DNA from: Lysobacter sp. Root76
Lineage (GTDB): Bacteria; Pseudomonadota; Gammaproteobacteria; Xanthomonadales; Xanthomonadaceae
Direction: 5' to 3'
DNA length: 64,000 bases
Assembly (NCBI RefSeq): GCF_001428685.1
Contig: NZ_LMIK01000008.1
Location: 110,730 to 174,729, forward strand
Below, in pieces: positions 45,086 to 53,888 of this stretch (positions within the stretch are counted from its first letter, which is position 1; the number at the start of each line of letters is the position of its first letter). The notes beneath the pieces are model-generated. The model was not told where the DNA came from and ran no database searches. It saw nothing but the letters and a program-made list of their open reading frames with translations. Both the position numbers and the translations under genes were made by a program.

Positions 45086-45322
45086 TCACTCCGACGGCGT
45101 GAACGAGGTGCTGCGCGCGGTCGGCTCGCGGTTCATCGCGCGCACCACGTTGAGGCAGACGATCGCGCCCAGCAGCGGCAGCAGCCAGACGAAGGCCGAC
45201 TGCAGGCCCTTCTGCGCGCCGGTCAGGTCCGGCTCGCGCCAGATCGCCCAGGTCGTGTACAGGTCCAGGCCGAGCAGGCCGGCCGCGACGACCGCGGCGG
45301 TGATTCCGAAATGCAGGTTCAT
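45086..45322 (-). CDS. Small two-helix membrane protein, unknown
   Basis: The protein has 78 residues with two hydrophobic segments (about 5-26 and 44-61) separated by a Trp/Glu/Asp-bearing loop, and a Ser/Thr-rich tail. It lies between ebfC and recR (10 bases before recR, 19 after ebfC) and is probably in their operon. No family recognised. Confidence 0.65.
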   Translation of the reverse strand: MNLHFGITAAVVAAGLLGLDLYTTWAIWREPDLTGAQKGLQSAFVWLLPLLGAIVCLNVVRAMNREPTARSTSFTPSE

Positions 45323-45341
45323 GTCGACGTGTCCGAATGGC

Positions 45342-45662
45342 TCAGAACGGCATCTTCATGCCCGGCGGGATCGGCATGCCGGCGGTGGCGGCGGACATCT
45401 TGGCCTGCGACTCGGTGTTGACCTTGTTGACCGCGTCGTTGAACGCGGCGGCGATCAGGTCCTCGGCCATTTCCGGATCGGTCAGCACGCTGGGATCGAT
45501 GCGCACCTTGCGGCACTCCATGCGGCCGGTGATGGTCACGCTGACCATGCCGCCGCCGGCGTTGCCGGTGACTTCGATCTTGGCCAGTTCTTCCTGAGCG
45601 CGCTGCACGTTTTCCTGCATCTTCTGCGCTTGCTGCATGAGTTGGGCGATATTGCCGCGCAT
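45342..45662 (-). CDS. ebfC: Nucleoid-associated protein YbaB/EbfC
   Basis: The protein is 106 residues from the ATG at 45662 ([20 protein letters not shown]) with the standard EbfC core ([39 protein letters not shown]). It binds DNA as a dimer. The frame continues upstream, but the family starts here. Confidence 0.95.
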   Translation of the reverse strand: MRGNIAQLMQQAQKMQENVQRAQEELAKIEVTGNAGGGMVSVTITGRMECRKVRIDPSVLTDPEMAEDLIAAAFNDAVNKVNTESQAKMSAATAGMPIPPGMKMPF

Positions 45663-45767
45663 GGTGTCCTGCCTGTTTCGTGGTGGTGGGGATAGCGCGG
45701 CGCGGGTGGACGCGGCGCGCTGCAAGGGGAAGCGATACAGCTGGAATAAGGCCGGCGGACGCCGACC

Positions 45768-47744
45768 TCAAGCCTCGTCGAAGGGACGGATCGAATCCGG
45801 CACGACCCGCGCGCCATGCTGCGAGATCAGGCGCTGCACGTCGGGATCGTTCATGAACGCGTCCTCGGCCGAGGCCTGGCGCTGGTCGCGCGCGCGCTCG
45901 TTGCGCTCGCGCAGCGATTCGCCGGCCTGGGCGGACTCGAAGCGGATCTGCGGCGCGCCGCCGAGCCGCGGCGCGAGCGCGTCGGCGACCATCTTGATCA
46001 GGGCCGGCGCCTGCAGGTGCTCGTCGGTGGCGGGCAGCGACAGCCGCAGCACGCCGTCGGCGTAACCGACGAAACCGGCGTGTTCGGCCAGCAGGCGCGC
46101 CGGACCGCGCAGACCGCTGCCGGCGACCAGGTCGTGCCAGGCGTCGGCATCGGCGATGCCGGCGGCGCCCGCGCGCGGCGCGGCCGCTGCCGGCGGCGCG
46201 AAATAGTCGGGAGCGGATTCGCGCACGTCCAGCGCGGCGCGCTCGGGTTCCGGCGCGGACGCCGGACGCTGCGGCGGCGCTACCGGCGCGGCCGGTTCGG
46301 CCCAGGGAACCTCGTCGCGTGCTGCTTCAATGCGTGCCGGTTCAATGCGTGCTGGTTCAACGCGAGCCGGTTCAACACGAGCCTGTTCACCCCGCGGCGC
46401 CTCGACGCCCGAGGCGTCGGATCGCGGGGTTTCGACCGCACGCGGGGTTTCTGCACGCGGCGCTTCCGCCCAAGGCGCCTCGACTCGCGCCTCGACTCGC
46501 GGCGCGGCCGCGCGCACGGTCTCCGGCGCGGCAGCGACCGGCGCGGCGCGCGTCGGCGCCGACGGTGCGGCCAGCGCCGCGGCGGCCGCGGCCGCCGCGT
46601 TGGAACCGCGCGCCGTCTCGCCCGCGCCGGAGCCCGCAGGCGCGGCGCCGCGACTCTCGTCGCCGCCGGCCGGACGGAACGCCAGCATGCGCAGCACGCT
46701 CATCTCGAACCCGGCGCGCGGGCTGGGCGCCAGCGGGATGTCGCGGCGGCCGTTGAGCGCCATCTGGTACCACAGCTGCACTACCTCGGGCCGCAGCTGC
46801 GCGGCGAGCGCGTCGACATCGACGCCGTCGGTGTCCATCGGCGCCTCGGGCACCAACTGGCGCACCTGCACGCGATGCAGGGTCTCGCCCAGGGTGTCGA
46901 GCACGCCGCCCCAGTCGGGCGAGAACTCGGCCAGAGCCGCGACCTCGGCGAGCAGGCCGGCGCCGTTGCCGTCGGCCAGCGCCTGCAGCAGCGCGCCGAC
47001 GCGGGTGCGGTCGACGGTGCCGAGCATGGTCGCGACCGCGGCGTCGGTGAGCTGGCTGCCGGTGTAGGCGATGGCCTGGTCCAGCAGCGACAAGCCGTCG
47101 CGCAGGCTGCCGTCGGCGGCCTTGCTGAGCTGGCGGATCGCTCCGGGCTCGGCGGCGATGCCCTCGGCCTCGAGGATGCGGCCGATCTGGCCGCCGATCT
47201 GGGCTTCGTCCAGGCGCTTGAGATTGAACTGCAGGCAGCGCGACAGCACCGTCACCGGCAGCTTCTGCGGATCGGTGGTCGCGAGCAGGAACTTCACATG
47301 CCCCGGCGGCTCTTCCAGCGTCTTCAGCAAGGCGTTGAAGGCCGACTTCGACAGCATGTGCACTTCGTCGATCAGATAGACCTTGACCCGGCCGCGGCTG
47401 GGCATGTACTGGGCGTTGTCGATCACCTCGCGCACGTCGTCGACGCCGGTGTTGCTGGCGGCGTCGATCTCGAGCAGATCGATGAAGCGGCCGGCGTCGA
47501 TGTCGCGGCAGGAATTGCACTCGCCGCAGGGGTCGGCCGAGGTGCCGCGCTCGCAGTTCAGGGACTTGGCGAAGATGCGCGCGATCGTGGTCTTGCCGAC
47601 GCCGCGGGTGCCGGTGAACAGGAAGGCGTGGTGGACGCGACCGGTGTCGAGCGCATTGGTCAGGGCACGCACCACGTGCTCCTGCCCGACCAGCTCGGCG
47701 AAACGCTTGGGGCGCCATTTGCGGGCGAGGACGAGGTAGGACAT
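45768..47744 (-). CDS. dnaX: DNA polymerase III subunits gamma/tau with repetitive linker
   Basis: The protein has 658 residues. Walker A GTRGVGKTTIARIF is at about 44-57, zinc cysteines lie in NCERGTSADPCGECNSC, and Walker B is VYLIDEVHMLSKSAFNAL. Domain III ends near residue 355. A Pro/Ala/Glu/Arg-rich linker of about 170 residues follows, with four 15-bp repeats (46324-46383) encoding ARxEP units. The C-terminal tau domain then binds DnaB/alpha (SGLRGPARLLAEHAGFVGY). I see no A-run slippery site on the coding strand, so an E. coli-like gamma frameshift is not indicated. Confidence 0.96.
   Translation of the reverse strand: MSYLVLARKWRPKRFAELVGQEHVVRALTNALDTGRVHHAFLFTGTRGVGKTTIARIFAKSLNCERGTSADPCGECNSCRDIDAGRFIDLLEIDAASNTGVDDVREVIDNAQYMPSRGRVKVYLIDEVHMLSKSAFNALLKTLEEPPGHVKFLLATTDPQKLPVTVLSRCLQFNLKRLDEAQIGGQIGRILEAEGIAAEPGAIRQLSKAADGSLRDGLSLLDQAIAYTGSQLTDAAVATMLGTVDRTRVGALLQALADGNGAGLLAEVAALAEFSPDWGGVLDTLGETLHRVQVRQLVPEAPMDTDGVDVDALAAQLRPEVVQLWYQMALNGRRDIPLAPSPRAGFEMSVLRMLAFRPAGGDESRGAAPAGSGAGETARGSNAAAAAAAALAAPSAPTRAAPVAAAPETVRAAAPRVEARVEAPWAEAPRAETPRAVETPRSDASGVEAPRGEQARVEPARVEPARIEPARIEAARDEVPWAEPAAPVAPPQRPASAPEPERAALDVRESAPDYFAPPAAAAPRAGAAGIADADAWHDLVAGSGLRGPARLLAEHAGFVGYADGVLRLSLPATDEHLQAPALIKMVADALAPRLGGAPQIRFESAQAGESLRERNERARDQRQASAEDAFMNDPDVQRLISQHGARVVPDSIRPFDEA
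46324..46383. repeat. Four 15-bp tandem repeats inside the dnaX linker
   Basis: The units are gcttcaatgcgtgcc, ggttcaatgcgtgct, ggttcaacgcgagcc and ggttcaacacgagcc (plus strand), encoding a five-residue ARxEP motif. Only the linker between the clamp-loader core and the tau C-terminal domain is affected. Confidence 0.9.
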
Positions 47745-47760
47745 CGGACCCTTTGGTTGC

Positions 47761-47818
47761 GTGTGCTGGACTTGGCTGCGTTGGACTTGCTGCGTTGGAC
47801 CGGCTGCGTCGGACCGAC
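47761..47818. repeat. 14-bp tandem repeats directly upstream of dnaX
   Basis: The three units tgcgttggacttgc, tgcgttggaccggc and tgcgtcggaccgac follow a fourth, partial one (tgtgctggacttggc). They lie 17-74 bases upstream of the dnaX start, within the expected promoter or leader. Confidence 0.75.
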
Positions 47819-48012
47819 CGCTTCGAAGCCGCTGCGCGCTGCCGGCGCGGCCCCTGCCGCAGCGGCCGGCGCGGCGCAGGAACGGATCGGGTCATTGTGC
47901 CACGCCCGTCCGCGACGGCCGCCACCGTATCGCCTCGACTTGTGGCAAACCGCCGCGACAGCTAGAATTCTCGGCCCTGAGCCCGACCGGACGTCGCTGT
48001 CGGCCCAGGCCC

Positions 48013-48105
48013 GGAGAGGTGTCCGAGTGGTTGAAGGAGCACGCCTGGAAAGTGTGTAAGCGTCTAAACCGCGCTTCGCGGGTTCGAATCCCGCTCTCTC
48101 CGCCA
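48013..48105 (+). tRNA. tRNA-Ser (anticodon GGA)
   Basis: The 93-base gene has acceptor stem ggagagg / tctctcc with discriminator G and encoded CCA. The anticodon loop ctGGAaa is followed by a long variable arm typical of serine tRNAs, and the T loop is gttcgaatc. It decodes UCC/UCU. Confidence 0.96.
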
Positions 48106-48180
48106 GATTCCGCAGTGTCCAGATCCACATCGTGCTGCCGCAGTCCGCAGCACGTCATGCGCAAGATGCGCACGTCCTAT

Positions 48181-48288
48181 GGCGGCCCCGTCGGCCCCTC
48201 GCGACGCTAGGTCGAAAATCCCGCCAGGGCCGGAAGGCAGCAACGGTATCGACTGACGCGGGCGCCGAGGTCAGCCGGCGGGGCCGCC
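48181..48288 (+). ncRNA. ffs: 4.5S signal recognition particle RNA
   Basis: Ends pair as ggcggccccg / cggggccgcc. The apical conserved domain cgccagggccggaaggcagc is the signature SRP tetraloop (ggaa) with its bulge. It is about 108 nt, the bacterial small type. It lies 75 bases after the tRNA-Ser, close to dnaX as in many gammaproteobacteria. The RNA guides Ffh to signal-anchor proteins. Confidence 0.95.
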
Positions 48289-48424
48289 GCCTTTATGGCG
48301 CCGCCCGCCCGTCCGGGCCGGTCCTGCCCCGCGAGCAAGGTCGCAGTCAGGGCCAGGGAAGCCGCCAGCCATCGCAGTCGCTTCGCACACCCTCTTCGCA
48401 ATGAACCCAATCCCAGGCTTTGGG

Positions 48425-48448
48425 GTAGGAGCGGCGCAAGCCGCGACC
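48425..48448 (+). repeat. Palindromic repeat, family A (diverged)
   Basis: A family A copy (gtaggagcggcgcaagccgc) in the 209-base gap between the SRP RNA and moaE. The gap otherwise holds no supported gene. Confidence 0.6.
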
Positions 48449-48497
48449 GCGTCGCCGCAGCTACGGCGCGACCGCAACCGAAGACCGCGGCGATCCC

Positions 48498-48932
48498 CTA
48501 GCCCTGCGCCCCCGGCGGTTCCGGATGCAGCCAGCCCGCATCGCCTTCGACATAGCGCTCGTGCTTCCAAATCGGCACCCGCGACTTGGTCTCGTCGATG
48601 ATGTAGCGGCAGGCGGCGAACGCCGCATCGCGGTGCGCGGCGCTGACCCCGACCCAGACCGCGAGTTCGCCGACCCCGAGTTCGCCGACCCGGTGCACGC
48701 AACGCGCCTCGACGATGGCGAAATTCTGCAGCGCCTCGGCGACGATCTTCTCGCCTTCGCGCTCGGCCAGCAGCGCATAGCTTTCGTAGCGCAGGCCGGC
48801 CACCGCACGTCCGGCGTGGTGATCGCGGACCCAGCCTTCGAAACTGGCGTAGGCGCCGGCTTCGTCGCGCATCATCCACTCGCGCGTGGCGGCCGGATCG
48901 AAGGCGGTTTCGGACAAACGGAAGCGCATCAT
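48498..48932 (-). CDS. moaE: Molybdopterin synthase catalytic subunit
   Basis: The protein has 144 residues. It shows GAYASFEGWVRDHHAGRAVAGLRYESY, HRVGELGVGELAVWVGV, and the catalytic-lysine region SRVPIWKHERY (about 122-132). It converts cPMP to molybdopterin with MoaD. It starts one base after the moaD stop. Confidence 0.96.
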   Translation of the reverse strand: MMRFRLSETAFDPAATREWMMRDEAGAYASFEGWVRDHHAGRAVAGLRYESYALLAEREGEKIVAEALQNFAIVEARCVHRVGELGVGELAVWVGVSAAHRDAAFAACRYIIDETKSRVPIWKHERYVEGDAGWLHPEPPGAQG

Positions 48933-48933
48933 C

Positions 48934-49176
48934 TCAGCCTCCCGACACCGGCGGTATGAAGGCGACCTCGCTGCCGGCGAGCGGCGCGTCGTCCCAGCGC
49001 GCGAACGCGCCGTCGACCGCGACCCGCAGGCGCTCGGCCGGCAGGGCGAAGCCGTAACGCTCGCGCAGGCCGTCGTACAACGCGCGCAGATCGGCGGCAT
49101 CGGTGTCCACGGCCTCGTCGGCGCGGCCGGCGTCGTCGCGCAGGCTGGCGAAGTACAGCACGGTGAGGCGGTTCAT
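48934..49176 (-). CDS. moaD: Molybdopterin synthase sulphur-carrier subunit
   Basis: The protein has 80 residues with a ubiquitin-like fold, ending [11 protein letters not shown]; the terminal Gly-Gly is thiocarboxylated by MoeB. Its start overlaps the moaC stop (ATGA). Confidence 0.95.
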   Translation of the reverse strand: MNRLTVLYFASLRDDAGRADEAVDTDAADLRALYDGLRERYGFALPAERLRVAVDGAFARWDDAPLAGSEVAFIPPVSGG

Positions 49177-49757
49177 GCCGCGCTCCCGAAATCGCGCTTG
49201 CCGCCCGATTTGGCGACCAGCTTCGCCGGCCCCAGCACGATCCGGTGCGACAGCGCCTTGCACATGTCGTAGACGGTCAGCGCCGCGACGGTCGCGCCGG
49301 TCAGCGCTTCCATCTCGACGCCGGTGCGGTGGGTGGTACGCACCGTGCAGTCGATCCGCAGCGAGTTCTCGTCGAACCAGTCGATCACGATCCGGCAGCC
49401 GTCGATCGGCAGCGGATGGCAGAACGGAATCAGTTCGGCGGTGCGCTTGACCGCCATGGTGCCGGCCACGATCGCGGTATCGACGATGCCGCCCTTGGCG
49501 CTGCGCAAACCGCTGGCGCGCAACTGCGTCGCGACCGCCGCCGGAAACCGCACCCGGCACTCGGCGCGCGCCTCGCGCGCGGTCGTGGCCTTGGCCGAAA
49601 CGTCGACCATGCTCGGCCGGCCGTCGGGGTCGAGGTGGGTCAGCGCGGGGCGCGCCTTGACCGGCTTGGCTTTGGAGGCTTTCAAAGAATCGGGCTCCGG
49701 CAGGACGGACACGTCGCGCAGCGGGGAAGGACGTAGATCGGCGCAGAGTGCAGCCAC
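49173..49757 (-). CDS. moaC: Cyclic pyranopterin monophosphate synthase
   Basis: The protein is 194 residues from a GTG at 49757. The family normally begins near [16 protein letters not shown] (here residue 39), so there is an N-terminal extension of about 38 residues, or the true start is downstream. The active-site features [28 protein letters not shown] and [22 protein letters not shown] are present. It forms cPMP from the MoaA product. Confidence 0.93.
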   Translation of the reverse strand: MAALCADLRPSPLRDVSVLPEPDSLKASKAKPVKARPALTHLDPDGRPSMVDVSAKATTAREARAECRVRFPAAVATQLRASGLRSAKGGIVDTAIVAGTMAVKRTAELIPFCHPLPIDGCRIVIDWFDENSLRIDCTVRTTHRTGVEMEALTGATVAALTVYDMCKALSHRIVLGPAKLVAKSGGKRDFGSAA

Positions 49758-49782
49758 CTGCGGGCATGATACGCCGCGACGC

Positions 49783-50814
49783 TCAACCGCCGACGAGGAA
49801 CATCTCCACGTGCCGGCTTGGACGCGGCGCGTCGGCGGCGCGCAGTTCGCTGTAGCGGTCGGCGCGGCGCGACCACAGCGCGGCGACGCGGTCGGCCAGG
49901 TCGAACTCGCCCTGCGCCAGCGTCGGCCTCAGGTCGACGCCGTCGGCGGCGAACAGGCAGGTGTAGAGGCGGCCGTCGGCGGACACCCGCGAACGGTGGC
50001 AGTCGCCGCAGAACGGCGCGCTGATCGAGGACACGAAGCCGATTTCGCCGGCGCCGTCGGCGTAGGCGTAACGCGCGGCGACTTCGCCGCGGTAGTGCGC
50101 GTCCAGGGCGCGCAGCGGCCAGCGCTGGTGCAGGCGGTCGCGCAGCTCGGCCGAGGGCACCACGCGCGCGGCGTCCCAGCCGTTGCAGGTGCCCACGTCC
50201 ATGTATTCGATGTAGCGCAGCACGTGGCCGCTGCCGCGGAAACGCTCGGCCAGCGGCAGCACCTGGTCGTCGTTGACGCCGCGCTGGACCACGCAATTGA
50301 GCTTGATCGACTCGAAGCCGGCATCGCGCGCGGCATCGATGCCGGCCAGCACCTCGGCGACGTCGCCGCGACCGCCGGACAGGCGCTTGAACAATTCAGG
50401 GTCGAGCGCATCCAGGCTCACCGTGAGCCGGCGCAGCCCGGCCTCGCGCAGCGCGCGCGCCTGGCGCGCGAGCAGCGAACCGTTGGTGGTCAGGGCGAGG
50501 TCGTCGAGCCCCTCGATCGCTGCCAATCGCGCGATCAGCTCGGGCAGGCGCTTGCGCAGCAGCGGCTCGCCGCCGGTCAGGCGCAGCTTGCGCACGCCCA
50601 CCCGCACGAAGCCGCGCACCAGGGTCTCGATCTCGTCGAAGCTCAGGCGCGAGGCCGCGTCCAGGCCGTAGTCGTCGGGCACGCGCTCGGCCGGCATGCA
50701 GTACGGGCAACGGAAATTGCAGGCCTCGATCACCGACAGACGCAGGTCGCGCAGCGGACGCCCGTAGGCGTCTTGCGGCAACGGCGTCTGTTTCGGATCT
50801 GGCAACGCGCTCAC
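49783..50814 (-). CDS. moaA: GTP 3',8-cyclase
   Basis: This 343-residue radical-SAM enzyme has the cluster CNFRCPYC (about 32-39) and a C-terminal second cluster ([11 protein letters not shown], then YTCLF); it ends in the conserved Gly-Gly (FLVGG). The GTG at 50814 overlaps the stop of the upstream metallo-beta-lactamase gene (GTGA). First step of molybdenum cofactor synthesis. Confidence 0.95.
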   Translation of the reverse strand: MSALPDPKQTPLPQDAYGRPLRDLRLSVIEACNFRCPYCMPAERVPDDYGLDAASRLSFDEIETLVRGFVRVGVRKLRLTGGEPLLRKRLPELIARLAAIEGLDDLALTTNGSLLARQARALREAGLRRLTVSLDALDPELFKRLSGGRGDVAEVLAGIDAARDAGFESIKLNCVVQRGVNDDQVLPLAERFRGSGHVLRYIEYMDVGTCNGWDAARVVPSAELRDRLHQRWPLRALDAHYRGEVAARYAYADGAGEIGFVSSISAPFCGDCHRSRVSADGRLYTCLFAADGVDLRPTLAQGEFDLADRVAALWSRRADRYSELRAADAPRPSRHVEMFLVGG

Positions 50815-51569
50815 GGCGGCGGCACCTGTTCTGCGCTGGACTCGGCCAGGGCGACGCATTCGCCCGGTCTGCCCACACGATACCCCCGCGCGGCCAGGGT
50901 GTCGCCCTCGCCGGCGCTGGCGTAGTGATAGAGCAGGCAGCGGGCGAGCAACTCGCGCGGGTATTCGCGCTCCAGGTCCTCGATGCCGCTGTGCGAGGGG
51001 TTGCCGTGCAGGGCGCAGTCGTGGGCGATCAGTTCGCCGGCGTCGGCGTATTTGGCCAGGGCTTCCGGGATCGGCCGGGTGTCGCCGGTCCAGACCACGC
51101 TGCCGCGCAGGCGCAAACCGAAGGCGGTGTCGGGCCAATGATGGCGGGTGGCGAACGCCTCCAGGCGCACGCCCCGGTGCCAGAACGCGGCGCCGACCGG
51201 GATCACCTGGAACGCGTCCCAGAAGTTGACCCCGCCCTCGGCCAGGGCATTGGGGTAGTCGCCCACCCGCTGGTGCAGCAGCGGCACCACCGGCGCGGGC
51301 ACGTACAGCTTCACCCGGCCGCGGCGTTCGGGGTCGAAATAGGTCGAGACGAACAGGCGCTCGAAGCCGGCGACGTGATCGAGATGGGTGTGGGTGAGGA
51401 ACAGCGCGCGCGGCGCCTCGCCGTAATGATCGAGGTAAGCGGTCAGGCCCTCGCCGCCGCAGTCGATGGTCAGCCAGGGCGCGCCGTCGCGCTCGATGGT
51501 CGCCATCGCCGAACCCAGCTCGACCGCCGAGGCGTTGCCGACGCCGTGCAGGCGCAGATGCCAGCTCAT
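50811..51569 (-). CDS. Metallo-beta-lactamase superfamily hydrolase
   Basis: The protein has 252 residues. The metal motif is FLTHTHLDHVAG (about 59-70), with further metal ligands in FATRHHWPDTAFG, VVWTGDTRPI and LIAHDCAL. The arrangement resembles ribonuclease Z / PhnP-like proteins. The substrate is unknown. It overlaps its two neighbours (kinase stop and moaA start), suggesting joint translation. Confidence 0.85.
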   Translation of the reverse strand: MSWHLRLHGVGNASAVELGSAMATIERDGAPWLTIDCGGEGLTAYLDHYGEAPRALFLTHTHLDHVAGFERLFVSTYFDPERRGRVKLYVPAPVVPLLHQRVGDYPNALAEGGVNFWDAFQVIPVGAAFWHRGVRLEAFATRHHWPDTAFGLRLRGSVVWTGDTRPIPEALAKYADAGELIAHDCALHGNPSHSGIEDLEREYPRELLARCLLYHYASAGEGDTLAARGYRVGRPGECVALAESSAEQVPPP

Positions 51570-52318
51570 CAGTATCCCTTGTCCCAGGCGCGGTCGTAGG
51601 CGGTGCGCAGGCGGCCGTAGTCGCGTTCGATGTCCTCGACCGAGCGCGCGCCGCGCAGTTTCAGCAGCGAGCGCTTGAGCCGGGCGAGGTTGCGCTCGCG
51701 CCAGCCGGTGGCGGGGATGTGCAGGTGGCCGCGATCCAGATCGATCACCCAGCCGCGCCCGGTCGGGTCGAACAGCAGGTTGTGGGCGTTGAGGTCGGCG
51801 TGATCCAGGCCGACCCGGTGGCAGCGCGCGATCAGGCGCCCGGCTTCTTCCCAGGGCGCGCCGTCGCCGGCGACCGCGGCGCGGTCGGCCAGCGAGCGCA
51901 CGTCGTTGAGGCGCTCCAGCAAGATCGCGGCGTAGTAGTAGAAGCCGTCGCGGCGGTAATAGGCGGCGATCGGACGCGGCACCGGCAGGCCCTTCTCGGC
52001 GACCGCGCGGGTCAGGCGGAATTCGGCGAAGCTGCGGGTCTCGTTGGCGCCGCGCCACCAGTAGCGGTCGCGGTTGAAGCGCGCGACCAGGCCGCCGCGC
52101 AGATAGCGCCGCAGCACGGTCGGCCCGAACGGCGCATCGACGAACCAGGCACCGCCGCGGCCGCCGCTGTCGACCGGACGCGCGCGTTCGCCCCAGAAGG
52201 CAGGCGAGAACCATTCCGGGCTCGCTTGCCGCACCCGGGTGCGGTCGAACAGAATCGCGCCGTAGCCGCTGTCGTCGCGGAACGGCGTCAATCCTTCGGC
52301 GGCGTCGTAGCCCGTCAT
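51569..52318 (-). CDS. kdkA: 3-deoxy-D-manno-octulosonic acid (Kdo) kinase
   Basis: The protein has 249 residues with a kinase-like fold. The invariant catalytic segment [14 protein letters not shown] (about 182-195) and metal-binding VIDLDRG (about 203) match KdkA/Waa[18 protein letters not shown] is the hinge region. It phosphorylates Kdo in lipid A core of bacteria with a single Kdo. The adjacent divergent glycosyltransferase supports an LPS core role. Confidence 0.88.
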   Translation of the reverse strand: MTGYDAAEGLTPFRDDSGYGAILFDRTRVRQASPEWFSPAFWGERARPVDSGGRGGAWFVDAPFGPTVLRRYLRGGLVARFNRDRYWWRGANETRSFAEFRLTRAVAEKGLPVPRPIAAYYRRDGFYYYAAILLERLNDVRSLADRAAVAGDGAPWEEAGRLIARCHRVGLDHADLNAHNLLFDPTGRGWVIDLDRGHLHIPATGWRERNLARLKRSLLKLRGARSVEDIERDYGRLRTAYDRAWDKGY

Positions 52319-52340
52319 CCGCCGGAGTCTAACAAGTCAC

Positions 52341-53399
52341 GTGAACAACGCACCCCGCTCGATCTGCCTGCTGCGGCTTTCCGCCCTGGGCGACGTGACC
52401 CATGTGGTCCCCCTGGTGCGCACCCTGCGCGAAGCCTGGCCGCAGGTGGCGCTGACCTGGGTGATCGGCAAGGGCGAACGGCGCCTGCTGGAAGGCCTGG
52501 AAGGCGTGAGCTTCGTCGAGTACGACAAGAAGACCGGCTGGGCCGGAATGCGTGCACTGGGTCGCGAACTGCGTGCCCGGCTGGGCGAACAGCGCCGCTA
52601 CGACGCCCTGCTGCAGATGCAGGTGGCGGCGCGCGCGAACCTGCTGTCGGCCTTCGTGCCGGCGCGGCGCCGGATCGGCTACGACCGTTCGCGCGCCAAG
52701 GATCTGCACGGCCTGTTCGTCAACGAACGCATCCCCGACCGCCCCGGCATCCATGTGCTGGACGCGATCGGCAGCTTCTGCGAGCCGCTGGGCCTGCGCC
52801 AGACCCAGGTGCGCTGGGACCTGCCGGTGCCGGCGGAGGCCTACGAGTGGGCGCGCGCGCAATGGCCGGACGACGGCAGGCCGGCCCTGCTGATCTCGCC
52901 CTGCTCCAGCCACGCCCTGCGCAATTGGCGCAGCGAACGCTACGCCGCGGTCGCCGACCACGCCGCCGCGCGCGGCTGGCGGGTGGTGCTGTGCGGTGGC
53001 CGCAGCGAGCTGGAACGCCGCACCGCCGACGAAATCCTGGCCGCGATGTCCGCGCCGGCGCTGGACCTGGTCGGCAAGGACACGCTCAAGCAACTGCCGG
53101 CCCTGCTCGCGCGCGGCCAACTGCTGATGACGCCCGACTCCGGGCCGATGCACATCGCCAACGCCATGGGCACCCGGGTGTTGGGCCTGCACGCGGCCAG
53201 CAACCCGGCCCGCAGCGGCCCCTACAGCGACCGCCGCTACTGCGCCGACCGCTACGACGACGCCGCCCGCAAGTACCTGGGCAAGCCGGCCAGCGAGCTC
53301 AAATGGGGCAGCAAGATCGAACACGACGGGGTCATGGACCTGATCTCGGTCGAGGACGGGATCGCGGCGTTCGAGCGCTACGTCGCCGATCATTCCTAG
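52341..53399 (+). CDS. Family 9 glycosyltransferase (LPS heptosyltransferase type)
   Basis: The protein is 352 residues from a GTG at 52341 (MNNAPRSICLLRLSALGDVT). It has the N-terminal RLSALGDV loop, ISPCSSHALRNWRSERYAAV (about 184-203, donor site) and MTPDSGPMHIANAMGTRVLGLHA (nucleotide site, about 263-285). This is the ADP-heptose transferase fold. The exact acceptor is not determined. It is divergent from kdkA, with 22 bases between starts, so regulatory sequence would have to lie within the two genes. Confidence 0.92.
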   Translation: MNNAPRSICLLRLSALGDVTHVVPLVRTLREAWPQVALTWVIGKGERRLLEGLEGVSFVEYDKKTGWAGMRALGRELRARLGEQRRYDALLQMQVAARANLLSAFVPARRRIGYDRSRAKDLHGLFVNERIPDRPGIHVLDAIGSFCEPLGLRQTQVRWDLPVPAEAYEWARAQWPDDGRPALLISPCSSHALRNWRSERYAAVADHAAARGWRVVLCGGRSELERRTADEILAAMSAPALDLVGKDTLKQLPALLARGQLLMTPDSGPMHIANAMGTRVLGLHAASNPARSGPYSDRRYCADRYDDAARKYLGKPASELKWGSKIEHDGVMDLISVEDGIAAFERYVADHS

Positions 53400-53483
53400 G
53401 CCTGACGGCGGCGTACCGCGCAGCCTTGGCCAGTACGCTCCGGCCCACTCGGCGCAGCCCAAGCGAAACCGCGGCAGCGGCCT

Positions 53484-53888
53484 CTAGGGCGCCAGCGGCA
53501 GCGGCTGGCCCAGGAGCGAGCAGTAGGCGTCTTGCACCTGATGGACATAGACCATGCCCTGGCCGCCGCCGCGCGCGCCGGTATAGGCGTGGTCCGTGGC
53601 GACGTACCACGGTGGATGGTCGTTGCCGCGCACCAGGATGAAATGATTCAGGATGGCGAAGGCGAACTGGATCGAGCCTTGGTAGCCGAACGAAAAGACG
53701 AAGCCCATTTGGGTGAGCCGATCTTTCGTCAGCTCGATGCCGGACAGGTAGTGGGTGATGTCCTGGCCATCTCTGGCGAATCGCTCGATGTGGGACAGTT
53801 CGAGCGCGATCTCGCCGCCTTCGGGAAACGCCCCGCACGGTGTCGCCTTGAATCGGTTCCCCACTCGCAACTCGTAAACGCTGATCAT
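53484..53888 (-). CDS. Orphan protein resembling a Bacteroidetes/phage family
   Basis: The protein has 134 residues. The N-terminus MISVYELRVGNRFK and the C-terminus VYVHQVQDAYCSLLGQPL match, from memory, a widespread short family in Bacteroidetes and their phages that starts ELRxGNxV and ends YVHQLQNxYFALTG. Between lies a variable core with aromatic beta strands. It appears less GC-rich than its neighbours, which supports acquisition by transfer. Function unknown. A divergent ORF over the same span is a shadow. Confidence 0.6.
   Translation of the reverse strand: MISVYELRVGNRFKATPCGAFPEGGEIALELSHIERFARDGQDITHYLSGIELTKDRLTQMGFVFSFGYQGSIQFAFAILNHFILVRGNDHPPWYVATDHAYTGARGGGQGMVYVHQVQDAYCSLLGQPLPLAP

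Noticed and set aside
46300-46400. Possible CRISPR-like array in the dnaX region
   Set aside because: The repeats are 15 bp without spacers, lie in frame inside a linker and have no cas genes nearby.
45768-47744. Programmed frameshift in dnaX producing gamma
   Set aside because: No A AAA AAG-type slippery heptamer or long T run (in plus orientation) is visible within the gene.
48207-48410. 67-residue minus-strand frame with a signal-peptide-like start (MGSLRRGCAKRLRWLAASLA)
   Set aside because: Its second half is the antisense of the SRP RNA gene and is not protein-like. It could be a remnant, but nothing supports expression.
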